Shown: positions 15,701-24,156, counted from the stretch's first letter. The stretch: 64,000 nt of DNA from JADLGL01 sp050184415 (GCA_050184415.1 JBFXAJ010000011.1:38470-102469), one strand, 5' to 3'. Notes: generated by a model from the sequence alone, not told the origin. Translations and numbers: made by a program.

Positions 15701-16878
15701 TGCGGCGTCTCCTCAAGATCACGCTCGCCGGGGCATTCGCGCTCGCCACGGCAGGAGCCGCCACCGCGCAGGATTTCGCGCCCTTCGCGATCGACCCGGC
15801 CGATCCGACGGTCCTCCGCCTCGACGGCGACATCGTTGGTGGCACGGCCGAGACGTTCGAGGCGGCGCTCGCGGCCTATCCCGATGTGCGCCAGATCGTC
15901 CTCCGCGGCGAGGGCGACACCTTCGAGGACGCGCTCGCGATCGCCGGCCGGGTCCACGAGCTTGGGCTGGCAACCCGCGTCGAGGCGAACTCGTTCTGCT
16001 TCTTCGCCTGCGGCCTCATCTACCTCGCCGGCACCGAACGGAAGACGGAAGGCATCGTCGGCGTCGGCATCCTCCTGCCGAGCACCAACAATCTCGCGGC
16101 GGCGCAAATGGGCCTTGCCGATCTTGTCGAGCTGCTCCTCACCTTCGACCTCTCGCCCGAGATTATGTCCGCGCTGCTCCAGACCCGGCCAGGCAGCATG
16201 TACGCCTTCTCGCCTCACGAGATCGCGCGCTTCGGCCTCGACCGGCCGGCCGTCGACGGGCCGGCGGGCTACGACGCCGCGCCCTACGCGATCCTCTATG
16301 AGCATGCCCCTGAAGGCCCGCCGGAAACGGCCTGGCCGAGCTTCCCCGCCACCGCGACCTGGAGCGTCGACGATAGCGGCCCGCTGCCGGCCCTGATCCT
16401 CACCGCCGAGGCGCCCGACCGGAGCCTCGTGCTGACGGCGACCTTCACGGCAACGCCGCGCGAGAATGCCGAGCCGCTGTTCGCCGTCGACGTCTCGTTC
16501 CGGCTCGGCGACAACTTCCTCGGCACCGGCATCGAGTTCGTGGTGCTCCTTGCCCGCAATTTTGAGGGCACCGGCGGCATCGGGGGCTTCGACAATGGCG
16601 AGGAGCGGGTTCCGAACCAGTTCCATTTCGCGCTCGACGACCATGCCCTCACCTGGCCGACCCTGAAGGTCCATCTCGAACGCCGCTGGATGAGCTTCGT
16701 CCTCGGTTATGAGAACGCCGATGCCGCCGAGCTCCTCATCGAGGTGGGCGAAGCGGGACGGGCGGTGATCGATCCGGTGCTGGCGGCCTGGCAGGCCGCG
16801 GACGAGGCAGCGCCGCTGACGGCGATCGTGCCGGACGAACCGCGCCAGCCGCCTCCGCCCAAGCCGGTGCCGGGATAA
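15700..16878 (+). CDS. Periplasmic ClpP-like paralogue lacking catalytic residues
   Basis: A 392-residue secreted paralogue of the preceding protein (signal peptide ending TAQ). The core aligns well: FCFFACGLIYLAGTERK matches ICFSACATIYFAGKNRI. However, the nucleophile Ser is Phe102, the His of GVH is Gly123, and SPGG is replaced by an acidic stretch. It is therefore predicted to be a pseudo-protease, perhaps a regulator or partner of the active copy. The C-terminal beta domain opens TATWSV and ends in a Pro-rich tail. The ATG overlaps the stop of the upstream gene. A hairpin at 16899-16937 may end the operon. Confidence 0.75.
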   Translation: MRRLLKITLAGAFALATAGAATAQDFAPFAIDPADPTVLRLDGDIVGGTAETFEAALAAYPDVRQIVLRGEGDTFEDALAIAGRVHELGLATRVEANSFCFFACGLIYLAGTERKTEGIVGVGILLPSTNNLAAAQMGLADLVELLLTFDLSPEIMSALLQTRPGSMYAFSPHEIARFGLDRPAVDGPAGYDAAPYAILYEHAPEGPPETAWPSFPATATWSVDDSGPLPALILTAEAPDRSLVLTATFTATPRENAEPLFAVDVSFRLGDNFLGTGIEFVVLLARNFEGTGGIGGFDNGEERVPNQFHFALDDHALTWPTLKVHLERRWMSFVLGYENADAAELLIEVGEAGRAVIDPVLAAWQAADEAAPLTAIVPDEPRQPPPPKPVPG

Positions 16879-17215
16879 GCGTAGCGCCGCGCCCGGGCGC
16901 AACACCGTCCCGACCTCGCCCTGGCGGGAAGTGTTGCGTGGTTGCGTTCTGAGCTGGCGAAGGCACTCCGACCTCGCACCCTCGGTCGTTGAGGGACGGT
17001 GTGACACATGAGGTCTGTGCTGGCTGCAGACGCCCCGGGTCGGTCCCGCCTTCGAAGCAATACTCCCCGCGGGCGCCCGCCTCGAGTGACGACGAGGCGT
17101 CACTGCGGGAGGTACGAGACCCCCGCCCCGCCGATTGTCGTTAGCGCTTGAAGTGTTGCCCCACGCGTGATCAAGAGGGCCGCGCTCGACGGGAGCGGCG
17201 GCAGGAGGGCGAGAC
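16879..17215. other. Intergenic region with one hairpin
   Basis: The 337-base gap after the three-gene operon contains the hairpin at 16899-16937 and further GC-rich sequence. No gene or recognised site was found in the remainder. Confidence 0.4.
16899..16937. terminator. Hairpin after the ClpP-like operon
   Basis: GCAACAC pairs with GTGTTGC, and an inner TCCCG pairs with CGGGA, about 20 bases after the stop. There is no T-run, so it is a weak terminator candidate. Confidence 0.4.
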
Positions 17216-17623
17216 ATGGCCAAGGCGGGCAAGACGGAGATCGGGCCGATCTTCCGCTGCAGCGGCATCAACCAGACCGGGACGTTCGACCACGGCAAGC
17301 TCGGCTTCGTGCAACTGGTCGAGGCCGGCGGTGCGATGCTGACGATCGCCTTCCCGCCGCGCGCCGGGGCCGAGCTCGCCAACCGTTTCGCCGCCGCGGG
17401 CGATATGGCCGAGCACCAGCTCGCGGGAAGCCCCGGCCCGGACAAGGAGAAGGCGCCACCCGCGCCGATGGTCACCGACCACCAGGCCGTCCTCTCGGAC
17501 GACGGCGACAGCATCGTCCTGACGGTCATGTCCGGAATGGTGCCGCTCGCGGTGAAGCTTTCCAAGAGCCGCGCCGCGAAGGTCCGTCAAACGCTGGAGG
17601 AGCTCGAGGCGAAGATCGGGTGA
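17216..17623 (+). CDS. Hypothetical protein, 135 residues
   Basis: A soluble protein without a signal peptide or membrane segment. It begins MAKAGKTEIGPIFRCSGINQTG, has a hydrophobic centre (LTIAFPPRAG), a Pro-rich loop, and ends in a Lys/Arg/Glu-rich helix (VRQTLEELEAKIG). GGAGGGCGAG lies before the ATG. Codon pattern and a good ribosome-binding site support a real gene, but I do not recognise a family. It is convergent with the Sel1-repeat gene; the short gap holds direct GCGAATA repeats and an imperfect hairpin. Confidence 0.6.
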   Translation: MAKAGKTEIGPIFRCSGINQTGTFDHGKLGFVQLVEAGGAMLTIAFPPRAGAELANRFAAAGDMAEHQLAGSPGPDKEKAPPAPMVTDHQAVLSDDGDSIVLTVMSGMVPLAVKLSKSRAAKVRQTLEELEAKIG

Positions 17624-17629
17624 GAGAGC

Positions 17630-17672
17630 GAATAGCGAATAGCGAGCGGCGAGAGATAAGCTTGCCGCTACT
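17630..17672. repeat. GCGAATA direct repeats and imperfect hairpin
   Basis: Two tandem GCGAATA units are followed by GCGAGCGGC, which can pair imperfectly with GCCGCTACTCGC further on. It lies between convergent genes and may end both transcripts. Confidence 0.4.
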
Positions 17673-17674
17673 CG

Positions 17675-18571
17675 CTACTCACCAACCGGAACGAACGCCG
17701 CCACCTCGCGATCGATCCGGGCGATCTCAGCCGCCGTAAGCTCGTTCTTCACCGCGTCGCGGGCGGTGGGGGCGTTGTCGGCGGTCCCTGCGATCGCGGC
17801 CAGGGACAACCAGTAATAGGCCGTCGCATAGTCGACCTCGGTGCCTTCGCCGAGGCCGTACATCACGCCGAGATCGTATTGCGCGGCGCCATGGCCGGCT
17901 TCGGCGGCGATCGTGTACCAGTAGAGCGCCTCCGCGAAATCCGGTCCGACCGCGTTCTCGTAGATGAAGATGTCGCCGAGCTCCTGCGCGGCGTCGATGT
18001 GGCCGCGCTCGGCCGCCAGCCGGAACCAGCGCTCGGCCTCCACGAGGTCGAGCGGCAGCGCGCCGTAGGCGAACAGGAGGCCGATCTGGTGGAAGGCCTC
18101 GATGTCCTCCTGCTCGGCGGCGAGCATGAACCATTCGAGCGCTTCCACGCCATCCTCCGGGACGCCCTGCCCGCCGGCATGCATGATGCCGATGTTGGTC
18201 TGGGCTGTGGCGTTGCCCTGGTCGGCGGCCAGCGTGTACCAGCGCAGCGCCTCCGCATCGTTCTGCTTGAGGCCCTGGCCGGTGAAGTAGAGGTAGCCGA
18301 GGTTGAGCTGGGCCTCGGCCAGCCCGCCTTCGGCCGCGATCCGGTACCACCGCGCCGACTCCGCGTGGTCCGCGGTCACCCCGCCATCGCCGTAGAAATA
18401 GCGAAGCCCGAGCTCGAACGCGGCCTCGAGATCGCCGGCGTCCACCCGTGTCACGAGCTGGGTGAGCGGCAGGTCGACATAGGGGACGGCGGCGGGCTTC
18501 TGCTGGCCAAAGGCAGGAGTCGCGAGCGCGGCAAGCAGCGCGACGACGAGTGCGATCCGACGGTGCTTCAT
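17675..18571 (-). CDS. Secreted Sel1-repeat protein
   Basis: A 298-residue protein with a signal peptide (MKHRRIALVVALLAALATPAFG). It is followed by about six Sel1-like repeats of 35-36 residues, each with the pattern LGxxYxxGxGVxxDxxEAxRWYxxAAExGxxxA. Sel1 repeats are solenoids that mediate protein contacts, often in envelope signalling or secretion. The ATG at 18571 has GGGGGA upstream. It lies downstream of the PQQ dehydrogenase on the same strand but is separated by strong hairpins, so a functional link is not implied. Confidence 0.88.
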   Translation of the reverse strand: MKHRRIALVVALLAALATPAFGQQKPAAVPYVDLPLTQLVTRVDAGDLEAAFELGLRYFYGDGGVTADHAESARWYRIAAEGGLAEAQLNLGYLYFTGQGLKQNDAEALRWYTLAADQGNATAQTNIGIMHAGGQGVPEDGVEALEWFMLAAEQEDIEAFHQIGLLFAYGALPLDLVEAERWFRLAAERGHIDAAQELGDIFIYENAVGPDFAEALYWYTIAAEAGHGAAQYDLGVMYGLGEGTEVDYATAYYWLSLAAIAGTADNAPTARDAVKNELTAAEIARIDREVAAFVPVGE

Positions 18572-18774
18572 CTGGTCCCCCTTCGCGGCTCCGCATTCAT
18601 TCAAGCGCAGGGGGCGGTGCGAGGCAACGGCCGGCTGGCGGGGAAAAGGGCCTCCACCCGCGGAGCGGCACGGCCTGGGGCCGAAGCGGGCGGTTGCGCT
18701 GGCCGACCGCGTGGAGGCAAGGGGGAGGAACGGCTCCCACGGGAAGGGGGAGGGGTTCCCCTTCCCTGGTAGAC

Positions 18775-18802
18775 GGCGCGGCGCCCGTCGGAGCGCCGCG
18801 CC
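18775..18802. terminator. Strong GC hairpin after the PQQ dehydrogenase
   Basis: A perfect 10-base stem (GGCGCGGCGC with GCGCCGCGCC) and an 8-base loop lie 8 bases beyond the dehydrogenase stop on the minus strand. There is no clear T-run; a second GC-rich hairpin lies further on at about 18741-18766. Confidence 0.5.
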
Positions 18803-18810
18803 CGATTGCG

Positions 18811-20757
18811 CTACATCGCGCCGGCGATGTCCTCGGGCAGCGCGAAGACGTAGAGCGTCGAACCCGACCGGCGGTACCGGTTGGCGTTGTCCGGCGCGTC
18901 GTCGAGGTTGACGGCAGTATTGGCGGCCGCCGAGGACGCGATGATCGCGACATACTGGCGGCCATCGGGTCCGATGTAGGTGATTGGCGATTGGTTGAAG
19001 TTGGAGCCCGTCCGGAAGGTCCAGGCGATCTCGCCATTGGTGGCGTTCACCGCACGGAAGAGACCATCGCTGGGAGCGCCCTGGAACAAGAGGTCCGTCG
19101 CGGTGGCCATGATCGGCGCGTGATTGCCGACGGGCGCCGGCAGCGACCACACGGTGCGGCCGGAGACCGGATCGTTCGCCTGGAGCTCACCCTGGTGGTC
19201 GCCCGGCCCGCCCTCGAGGTTGACGAAGGGGTTGGTCGCCGGGCCCCCGAACTGGAGCAGCGTGTAGCCCTCGCCCGGCACGTACTCGCCGGCGATGACG
19301 TGGAACGAGAAGCAGCCGTTGAGGGCGGACGTGTAGAGAAGCCCCGTCCGCGGCGACCAGGCGTCGTTCTGCCAGTTACGGGCGAAGATGCCCGGGCAGA
19401 TGTCGGTTACCTCGGTCCCGGTGTAGTCGAGCACGGTTTCGCCGTTCGGAAGACGGCCGGGATCGGCCTGGGTATAGTTCCGGCGGTCCTCGACGTCCGT
19501 GAACATCCACTTGTCGATATTGTAGCTCGGCCGGCCAGTTTCGAGATCAACCGCGCCGCGGACGTTGTTGAACACGAACGGCCACGGCTCATTGATGATC
19601 TCGCCGGTGGCGCGGTCCCAGACGTAGAAATAGCCGACGCGAGCAGCCTTGAGGGCGGCCTGGCGCATCTCGCCACCGATCTCGAGGTCGACGAGTTGCG
19701 TTGTCAGCGGCTCGTCATAGTCCCACGGGTCGGCCGGGGTGATGTTGTAGGCCCAGATCAGCTCGCCCGTGGTGGCATCGCGTGCCATTTGCGAGGCGCA
19801 CCAGTTGTTCTTGTAGTCCATGAGGCCGCCATTCTCGTCGAGATTGATGACGCCCCATTCGCGGCGGTAATCCGGGTTCCACGGACCGCAATTGCCGGTC
19901 GAGTAGTAGAAGTAATTCAGCTCCGGATCCCAGGTGAAATAGCCCCATACGGTGCCGCCGCCACGGCGCCACGAGTCGCCGTACCAAGTCGCGAGCGAAC
20001 CGACCCTGTCGTCGGCATAGAACGGGTTGAACCGCGGACCGATGCCGACTTCGTTGTCCGGACCCATGGAGTACATGACCCACTGCAGATTGCCGGTGTT
20101 GATGTCGAACGCCTGCACCTTGCCGCGGACGCCGCGCTCACCGCCGGCATTGCCGGCGATGACGAGGTCGCCGACGACCAGCATGTTGCCGACGGTGGTC
20201 TCGCCGATCGACAGGTCGGCGCCGACCGTGCGCCACACCGCTTCACCGGTTTCGGCGTCGAGGCCGAACACCTGGCCGTCGAGCGTGTTGAAGAAGATCT
20301 TTCCCTCGGCGTAGTTGAGGCCGCGGGTCTGCGCGCCGCAGCAACCTTGCCGGGTTGCCTCCTCGACATTCATGTCGGGGCGGAATTCCCACTTGATGAC
20401 GCCGTTCTGGGTCAGGTCGAGGGCGTAGACGTAGTTCGGCTTCGGCGAGACGATGTACATGGTGTCGCCGACCACGAGCGGCGAAGCCTCGTGCGAATCA
20501 AGGATGCCGATCTGCCAGGTCCAGGCGATCTGAAGCTGGTCGACATTGTCGAGCGTGATCTGGTCGAGGGTCGAGTAGTTCCAGCCATTATACGTGATGT
20601 TCGGCATTACGACGTTCGCCGGGTCGTTCTGCAGAGCCGTCACATCGTCATTGGCGAGCGCAGTTCCTCCAAGACCTGCACCAGCGGCCAAGGCAATCGT
20701 CGAGACACTCACAGTGCGAAGACGACGGCCTGGCATTCTCGAATGCAAGTTCATCAT
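18811..20757 (-). CDS. PQQ-dependent alcohol dehydrogenase, lanthanide-type motif
   Basis: A 648-residue periplasmic quinoprotein (signal peptide to about residue 36) with the eight-bladed propeller repeats of methanol and alcohol dehydrogenases. Adjacent Cys139-Cys140 would form the vicinal disulfide over PQQ. By comparison with MxaF/XoxF, the metal and PQQ ligands are Glu207 (in GGERGVRG), Asn289 (in STGNCGPWNP) and Asp346 in PWDYDEP. The extra Asp348, giving D-Y-D, is the signature of lanthanide-dependent enzymes; calcium enzymes have Ala or similar there. No cytochrome domain is fused. The gene upstream on the same strand encodes a cytochrome c fusion, the likely electron acceptor. The substrate cannot be told. 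Confidence 0.88.
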   Translation of the reverse strand: MMNLHSRMPGRRLRTVSVSTIALAAGAGLGGTALANDDVTALQNDPANVVMPNITYNGWNYSTLDQITLDNVDQLQIAWTWQIGILDSHEASPLVVGDTMYIVSPKPNYVYALDLTQNGVIKWEFRPDMNVEEATRQGCCGAQTRGLNYAEGKIFFNTLDGQVFGLDAETGEAVWRTVGADLSIGETTVGNMLVVGDLVIAGNAGGERGVRGKVQAFDINTGNLQWVMYSMGPDNEVGIGPRFNPFYADDRVGSLATWYGDSWRRGGGTVWGYFTWDPELNYFYYSTGNCGPWNPDYRREWGVINLDENGGLMDYKNNWCASQMARDATTGELIWAYNITPADPWDYDEPLTTQLVDLEIGGEMRQAALKAARVGYFYVWDRATGEIINEPWPFVFNNVRGAVDLETGRPSYNIDKWMFTDVEDRRNYTQADPGRLPNGETVLDYTGTEVTDICPGIFARNWQNDAWSPRTGLLYTSALNGCFSFHVIAGEYVPGEGYTLLQFGGPATNPFVNLEGGPGDHQGELQANDPVSGRTVWSLPAPVGNHAPIMATATDLLFQGAPSDGLFRAVNATNGEIAWTFRTGSNFNQSPITYIGPDGRQYVAIIASSAAANTAVNLDDAPDNANRYRRSGSTLYVFALPEDIAGAM

Positions 20758-20903
20758 TCCCTCCCTTTTCTGCGTGACTTTCGATGCTTCTCGATGTGTG
20801 AGCGGGTTGCGTCGTTCCGTCCCGAACGACGTCGATCCTCCTTTCCCGATGTCGATCCTTGGTCCCGCGCGGATGCGCCGTGCGGGACGCGCGGTGTCCG
20901 CGG

Positions 20904-22193
20904 CTAACCGGGCCCGCGCGTCTGCGCGACGTTGCCTTCGGTGACGATGCCGAAGCTGTTGCCCCAGGAATTGCGCACGAAGGTCGCGATGCTCGCGATC
21001 TCGCGGTCGCTGAGGCGGTTGAACGGCGGCATGCCGTGCGCCGGGCTGCCCTGAAGGATCTGGTTGATGAGGCCGCCGGCGCGGCTCACCATCGCAGAGG
21101 TCGGCAGCGTCGGACCAGCGCCGCCCTGACCCTGGTCGCCGTGGCAGACCTGGCAGTTGCGGCGGTAGTTGTCGGCCCCCTCGTCCATCAGCGCGGCCAT
21201 GAGCGCCGCGGTGTCCTGAGCCGGGGTGGCGGCCGCGGCCGCCGCCGGGGCGGCCGGCGGTACCGGAGCCTGGGCCGCCTCCTCCGGCATCTCGACGACG
21301 CGGACGAAGAAGGGCGGCGGCGGCGGAGCGTTGGGATCGAACAGCGGCCCGAAAATCGCCTCCACGATGTAGATCGTGTCGTCGATCACGGCGACGCCGG
21401 TCGGCGTGTCGTACCCGTCGGCGATGTCGGTGACGGTGACCGTATCGCCCTCGATCTCGAGGAGCGCGATGCGTCCGGCCTGGTTCTCGGCGACGACAAG
21501 CGCCGTCCCGTCCGCCGTGGTTCGCATGCCGTCCGGACCCGCGAGGGGCCGGGAAGTCGTCAGTGTGGCATAGGTGCCGGCCGTCGGATCGATCCGGTAC
21601 ATCGCACCGGTCTGGACGTCGTTGGCGTAGAGGACGTCGCCGATATAGGCGATGCCGTCGATACCTGCGATCGCGGTGTCGGCGATGACCTCCGTCAGCT
21701 CGGTCGCGTCGGGCGCCAGCGCGAGGACGCGGCCCGTGTCCGAGGTGTCGGTGACGTACGCCGTCCCATCGGCGGCAACGGCGATGTCGTTGCAGAGCCC
21801 GCCGCCGGGGAAGACGTAGGAGCCGGTCTGAGCTGCAGTGGCAAGGTCATAGGTGAGAAGGGTCGCCTGTCCGGACCCGAATGGACCGTTGGAGCAGACA
21901 TAGGCCGTGTCGCCGGCGGCGAAGACGCCGAGCACCAACCCGCCCTCGGGAAGGCCGCTGATCCAGGGCTCCGCAGTCGTCGCACCCGGCGCGACGCGCA
22001 ACACGATGTTCTGGGCAACGCTGCCGATTAGCAGCCCGCCGTCGGGCGTAGCGGCAATGCTTTCAGGATGGACGCGCTCGCCTAGCGGGATTTCGCCCGG
22101 CGCTTGCGCGTGCGACGGGCTGGAGAGTGCTGCAGCCAACAGACCGCCGGCCAGCGCCGTGCTAGCGGCGTAGATCGGGAATTTCAGGTTCAT
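20904..22193 (-). CDS. SMP-30-like beta-propeller fused to cytochrome c
   Basis: A 429-residue exported protein (signal peptide ending SHA). Residues about 35-300 repeat propeller-type strands (IAATPDGGLLIGS, DIAVAADGTAYVTD, DGIAYIGDVLYAND, TGVAVIDDTIYIVE), as in SMP-30/NHL proteins. An Ala/Pro linker leads to a class I cytochrome c domain: CQVCH at 347-351 binds heme and Met388 in GMPPF is the likely axial ligand. It lies 146 bases upstream of the PQQ dehydrogenase on the same strand and probably takes its electrons. The propeller might bind the dehydrogenase or a sugar or lactone substrate. The fusion of these two domains is the notable point. Confidence 0.85.
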   Translation of the reverse strand: MNLKFPIYAASTALAGGLLAAALSSPSHAQAPGEIPLGERVHPESIAATPDGGLLIGSVAQNIVLRVAPGATTAEPWISGLPEGGLVLGVFAAGDTAYVCSNGPFGSGQATLLTYDLATAAQTGSYVFPGGGLCNDIAVAADGTAYVTDTSDTGRVLALAPDATELTEVIADTAIAGIDGIAYIGDVLYANDVQTGAMYRIDPTAGTYATLTTSRPLAGPDGMRTTADGTALVVAENQAGRIALLEIEGDTVTVTDIADGYDTPTGVAVIDDTIYIVEAIFGPLFDPNAPPPPPFFVRVVEMPEEAAQAPVPPAAPAAAAAATPAQDTAALMAALMDEGADNYRRNCQVCHGDQGQGGAGPTLPTSAMVSRAGGLINQILQGSPAHGMPPFNRLSDREIASIATFVRNSWGNSFGIVTEGNVAQTRGPG

Positions 22194-22645
22194 CCCTCGT
22201 TATCTCCATGGGTTAGTGTGGGCTGAGGTTTCACGGCAACAGCCGGCCGAGCCAGCCGCCGTCAGGCGCCCAACAAAACGCAAAATGGAAATCGATTCCT
22301 CCCACAAGAATCGTTCCCACCGATTCTTGGATTCTCAAGACTCCGGATCGGTGGAGGGGGCCAATGGGCCCCGGGTCAAGCCCGGGGAGGAGTGGGTTTG
22401 CAGGCTGTGCTCCGACCGAGAGGCTGAACCACCCAACAGTCTGCTTTGCGGAGAAGTCGAACGGACAGCGCCCGTGCGACGCCGAGCCTGTTGCTCACCC
22501 CCCCACGCGCTCCGCCAAGGCGGCGCTTCGCGGGCCAAGCTCCACGGTCTCCGCCGAAAGGGGGGGAGAAGGGCGTGAGAGGCCGTGCAGGCGCCCCCCA
22601 CGCCCGACCGCCCGCTGCATCGACACCGCGGATCGGCGCCGAGCC
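22194..22645. other. Intergenic region with single family A repeat
   Basis: The region holds a repeat half-unit at 22363-22393 and GC-rich sequence with GGGGGG runs. It should contain the promoter of the cytochrome/dehydrogenase operon near 22194-22300. No gene is seen. Confidence 0.45.
22363..22393. repeat. Palindromic repeat family A, single unit
   Basis: CCCCGGG and CCCGGGG around TCAAG form the stem, preceded by CCAATGGG and followed by AGGAG. Paired inverted copies occur at 33531-33650, 56875-56995 and 63726-63840. Confidence 0.75.
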
Positions 22646-23269
22646 TTAGAATAGCACGGACATCACGAGGGCGAGGCTCCCGCCGGCGAGCGTTGCCGCG
22701 ACGAGGGCGAGGAGGCCGTCGCGGAGGAAGATCGCAAGGCCGAACGCCGCCAGCGCGAGCGCCGGAATTGTAGCGGCGAACGGGATCAGCTCGAGCGGCG
22801 GGATCAGGATGACCAGCATCAGGCACAGCGCCGCAATGACGCGCGCGAAGACGCCCTCGGTCAGGAAGCCGAGCCGCCGCCGGAAGACGCGATCGACCCG
22901 CTGGCTCAGCGGCCGGACCTTGTTGACGGCCGAAAGCAGCCGCTCGCGCCCGATCGACCGGTTGAGCAGGAAGCGCGGCAGCCAGATCCGCGGCATGCCG
23001 ACGAAAAGCTGGGCGGCGACGAGGCCGATCATCAGCGCGATGATGGTGGGGAGCGTCGGGATCACCCCGAGCGGCGAGGCGATCATCAGCGCGGCGAGCG
23101 CAATGAACGGGCCGAACGAGCGCTCGCCGACGACGGCAAGGACGTCGGCGACGAAGACACGCGAACCGGACCCGGCGCGGGCCAGGCGGTCGAGGAGATC
23201 CTCGAGCGATCCCGGTGCGGCCCGCGGCCGGTAGAGCTCGATCGCGCGGCGCGGCAGGGGCGTGGGCAT
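22646..23269 (-). CDS. exoD: ExoD family membrane protein
   Basis: A 207-residue protein of the ExoD family. A cytoplasmic N-terminus with SLEDLLDRLARAGSGSRVFVADVLAVVGERSFGP (in parts) is followed by hydrophobic segments with ASPLGVIPTLPTI, the middle signature RVRPLSQRVDRVFRRRLGF in part, and two more hydrophobic helices. ExoD of Sinorhizobium affects exopolysaccharide production, but its biochemical role is unclear. GGAGG lies just before ATG 23269. It follows the psp operon on the same strand with a 150-base gap that contains a palindrome. Confidence 0.88.
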   Translation of the reverse strand: MPTPLPRRAIELYRPRAAPGSLEDLLDRLARAGSGSRVFVADVLAVVGERSFGPFIALAALMIASPLGVIPTLPTIIALMIGLVAAQLFVGMPRIWLPRFLLNRSIGRERLLSAVNKVRPLSQRVDRVFRRRLGFLTEGVFARVIAALCLMLVILIPPLELIPFAATIPALALAAFGLAIFLRDGLLALVAATLAGGSLALVMSVLF

Positions 23270-23394
23270 GGCAGCCTCCGAAATGGGTTGAGCGAGGCGC
23301 ACTTCCCCGGTCCCGCCTGCGTGGGGGCGCAGGCGGGCGGGGGAGGTACAGGTCGTCGTTGAGGCGCGGCGAGTAGGACGTGGACTCAGCTGGT

Positions 23395-23418
23395 CGAAGT
23401 CGGAAACATCCGACTTCG
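23395..23418. repeat. Palindrome family C, copy 2
   Basis: CGAAGTCGGA and TCCGACTTCG form a perfect 10-base stem with loop AACA. It touches the stop codon of pspC, so it probably also ends or stabilises the psp transcript. Confidence 0.7.
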
Positions 23419-23419
23419 A

Positions 23420-23902
23420 CTAGGGCGTCGAGGTCCGCGGCGTGCGCGCGGGCTGTTCGAGGTCGCGGAAGGCCCGGTTGAGGCGGAACTCCTCCGAGGT
23501 CACCGCCCGCTCCATCTCCGCCAGGCGGCCGTCGATGGCGCGGAACTTGTGCTTGAACATGTGCATGGTGACCTTCGGCTTGGTCGACACCGAGCGCCAG
23601 AATTCCTCGTCGCGCGCGGAGCGGCCGACCGGCGGGTCCTCGGATCGGAGGACGAGCATCGCCATGAAGTAGAGGAACACCGTCACCGGCATGAACAGGA
23701 TGAAGGCGAGGAAGGTCAGGATTCGGACCTTCCATAGCGTCCAGCCGAAATATTCGGCGAAGCCGCCGCAGACGCCGGCGATCATCCGGTGCCGCCGGCT
23801 CCGCCGCAGGCGATGCGGGTTGGGCGACGGGCGGTCCATCCGCCCGGCATCCCGGTAGTAGTGATGATGGTGGTGGTGATGATGCTCGGACTGATCAGCC
23901 AT
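23420..23902 (-). CDS. pspC: Phage shock protein C, with natural His run
   Basis: A 160-residue PspC. The PspC domain lies at about residues 32-88: RLRRSRRHRMIAGVCGGFAEYFG, in parts, followed by a transmembrane pair ending LRSED. The N-terminus holds eight consecutive His followed by YYRD. The C-terminal half is charged and probably helical. PspC sits in the inner membrane and with PspB senses envelope stress, releasing PspA from PspF. Its ATG overlaps the end of pspB by 8 bases. Confidence 0.92.
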   Translation of the reverse strand: MADQSEHHHHHHHHYYRDAGRMDRPSPNPHRLRRSRRHRMIAGVCGGFAEYFGWTLWKVRILTFLAFILFMPVTVFLYFMAMLVLRSEDPPVGRSARDEEFWRSVSTKPKVTMHMFKHKFRAIDGRLAEMERAVTSEEFRLNRAFRDLEQPARTPRTSTP

Positions 23903-24122
23903 TGCGGTCGCGCCAGTTCGGCGCCTCCTTGTCGAGGATCGTCTCGAGGGATCGCACCCTCCCCTCCAGCGAATTGGCGGTCTGCCAGAGATCTTCGAGC
24001 AGCCGCTCGTCGTCCGACGACAGGGTCCGCATTTTCCGCCATTCCGTGATGTAGTGCATGATGATCGCGATGGGCGCGACCACCGTCACCGCCAGGATGG
24101 CGACTACCCAGATACCCTCCAT
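23895..24122 (-). CDS. pspB: Phage shock protein B
   Basis: A 75-residue inner-membrane protein. One N-terminal transmembrane segment (VVAILAVTVVAPIAIIMHYI) is followed by EWRKMRTLSSDDERLLEDLWQ in parts and a helical tail, the PspB pattern including the conserved ERLLEDLW core. It works with PspC to transmit envelope stress to PspA. AGGGAGAC lies before the ATG. It is located between pspA and pspC as in enterobacteria. Confidence 0.93.
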   Translation of the reverse strand: MEGIWVVAILAVTVVAPIAIIMHYITEWRKMRTLSSDDERLLEDLWQTANSLEGRVRSLETILDKEAPNWRDRNG

Positions 24123-24156
24123 GAAGGGCGTCTCCCTGGTTGGGGCTTAGCCCGGA

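Noticed and set aside
15610..17565. Very long minus-strand frame across two plus-strand genes and a gap
   Set aside because: It crosses gene boundaries and a hairpin without any family character; it is a GC artefact.
17630..17672. GCGAATA direct repeats as a possible CRISPR or tandem array
   Set aside because: Only two short units without spacers; no cas genes in the window.
18550..20907. 785-codon plus-strand frame opposite the PQQ dehydrogenase
   Set aside because: Antisense to a well-supported quinoprotein gene, Arg/Asp/Val-rich and without motifs.
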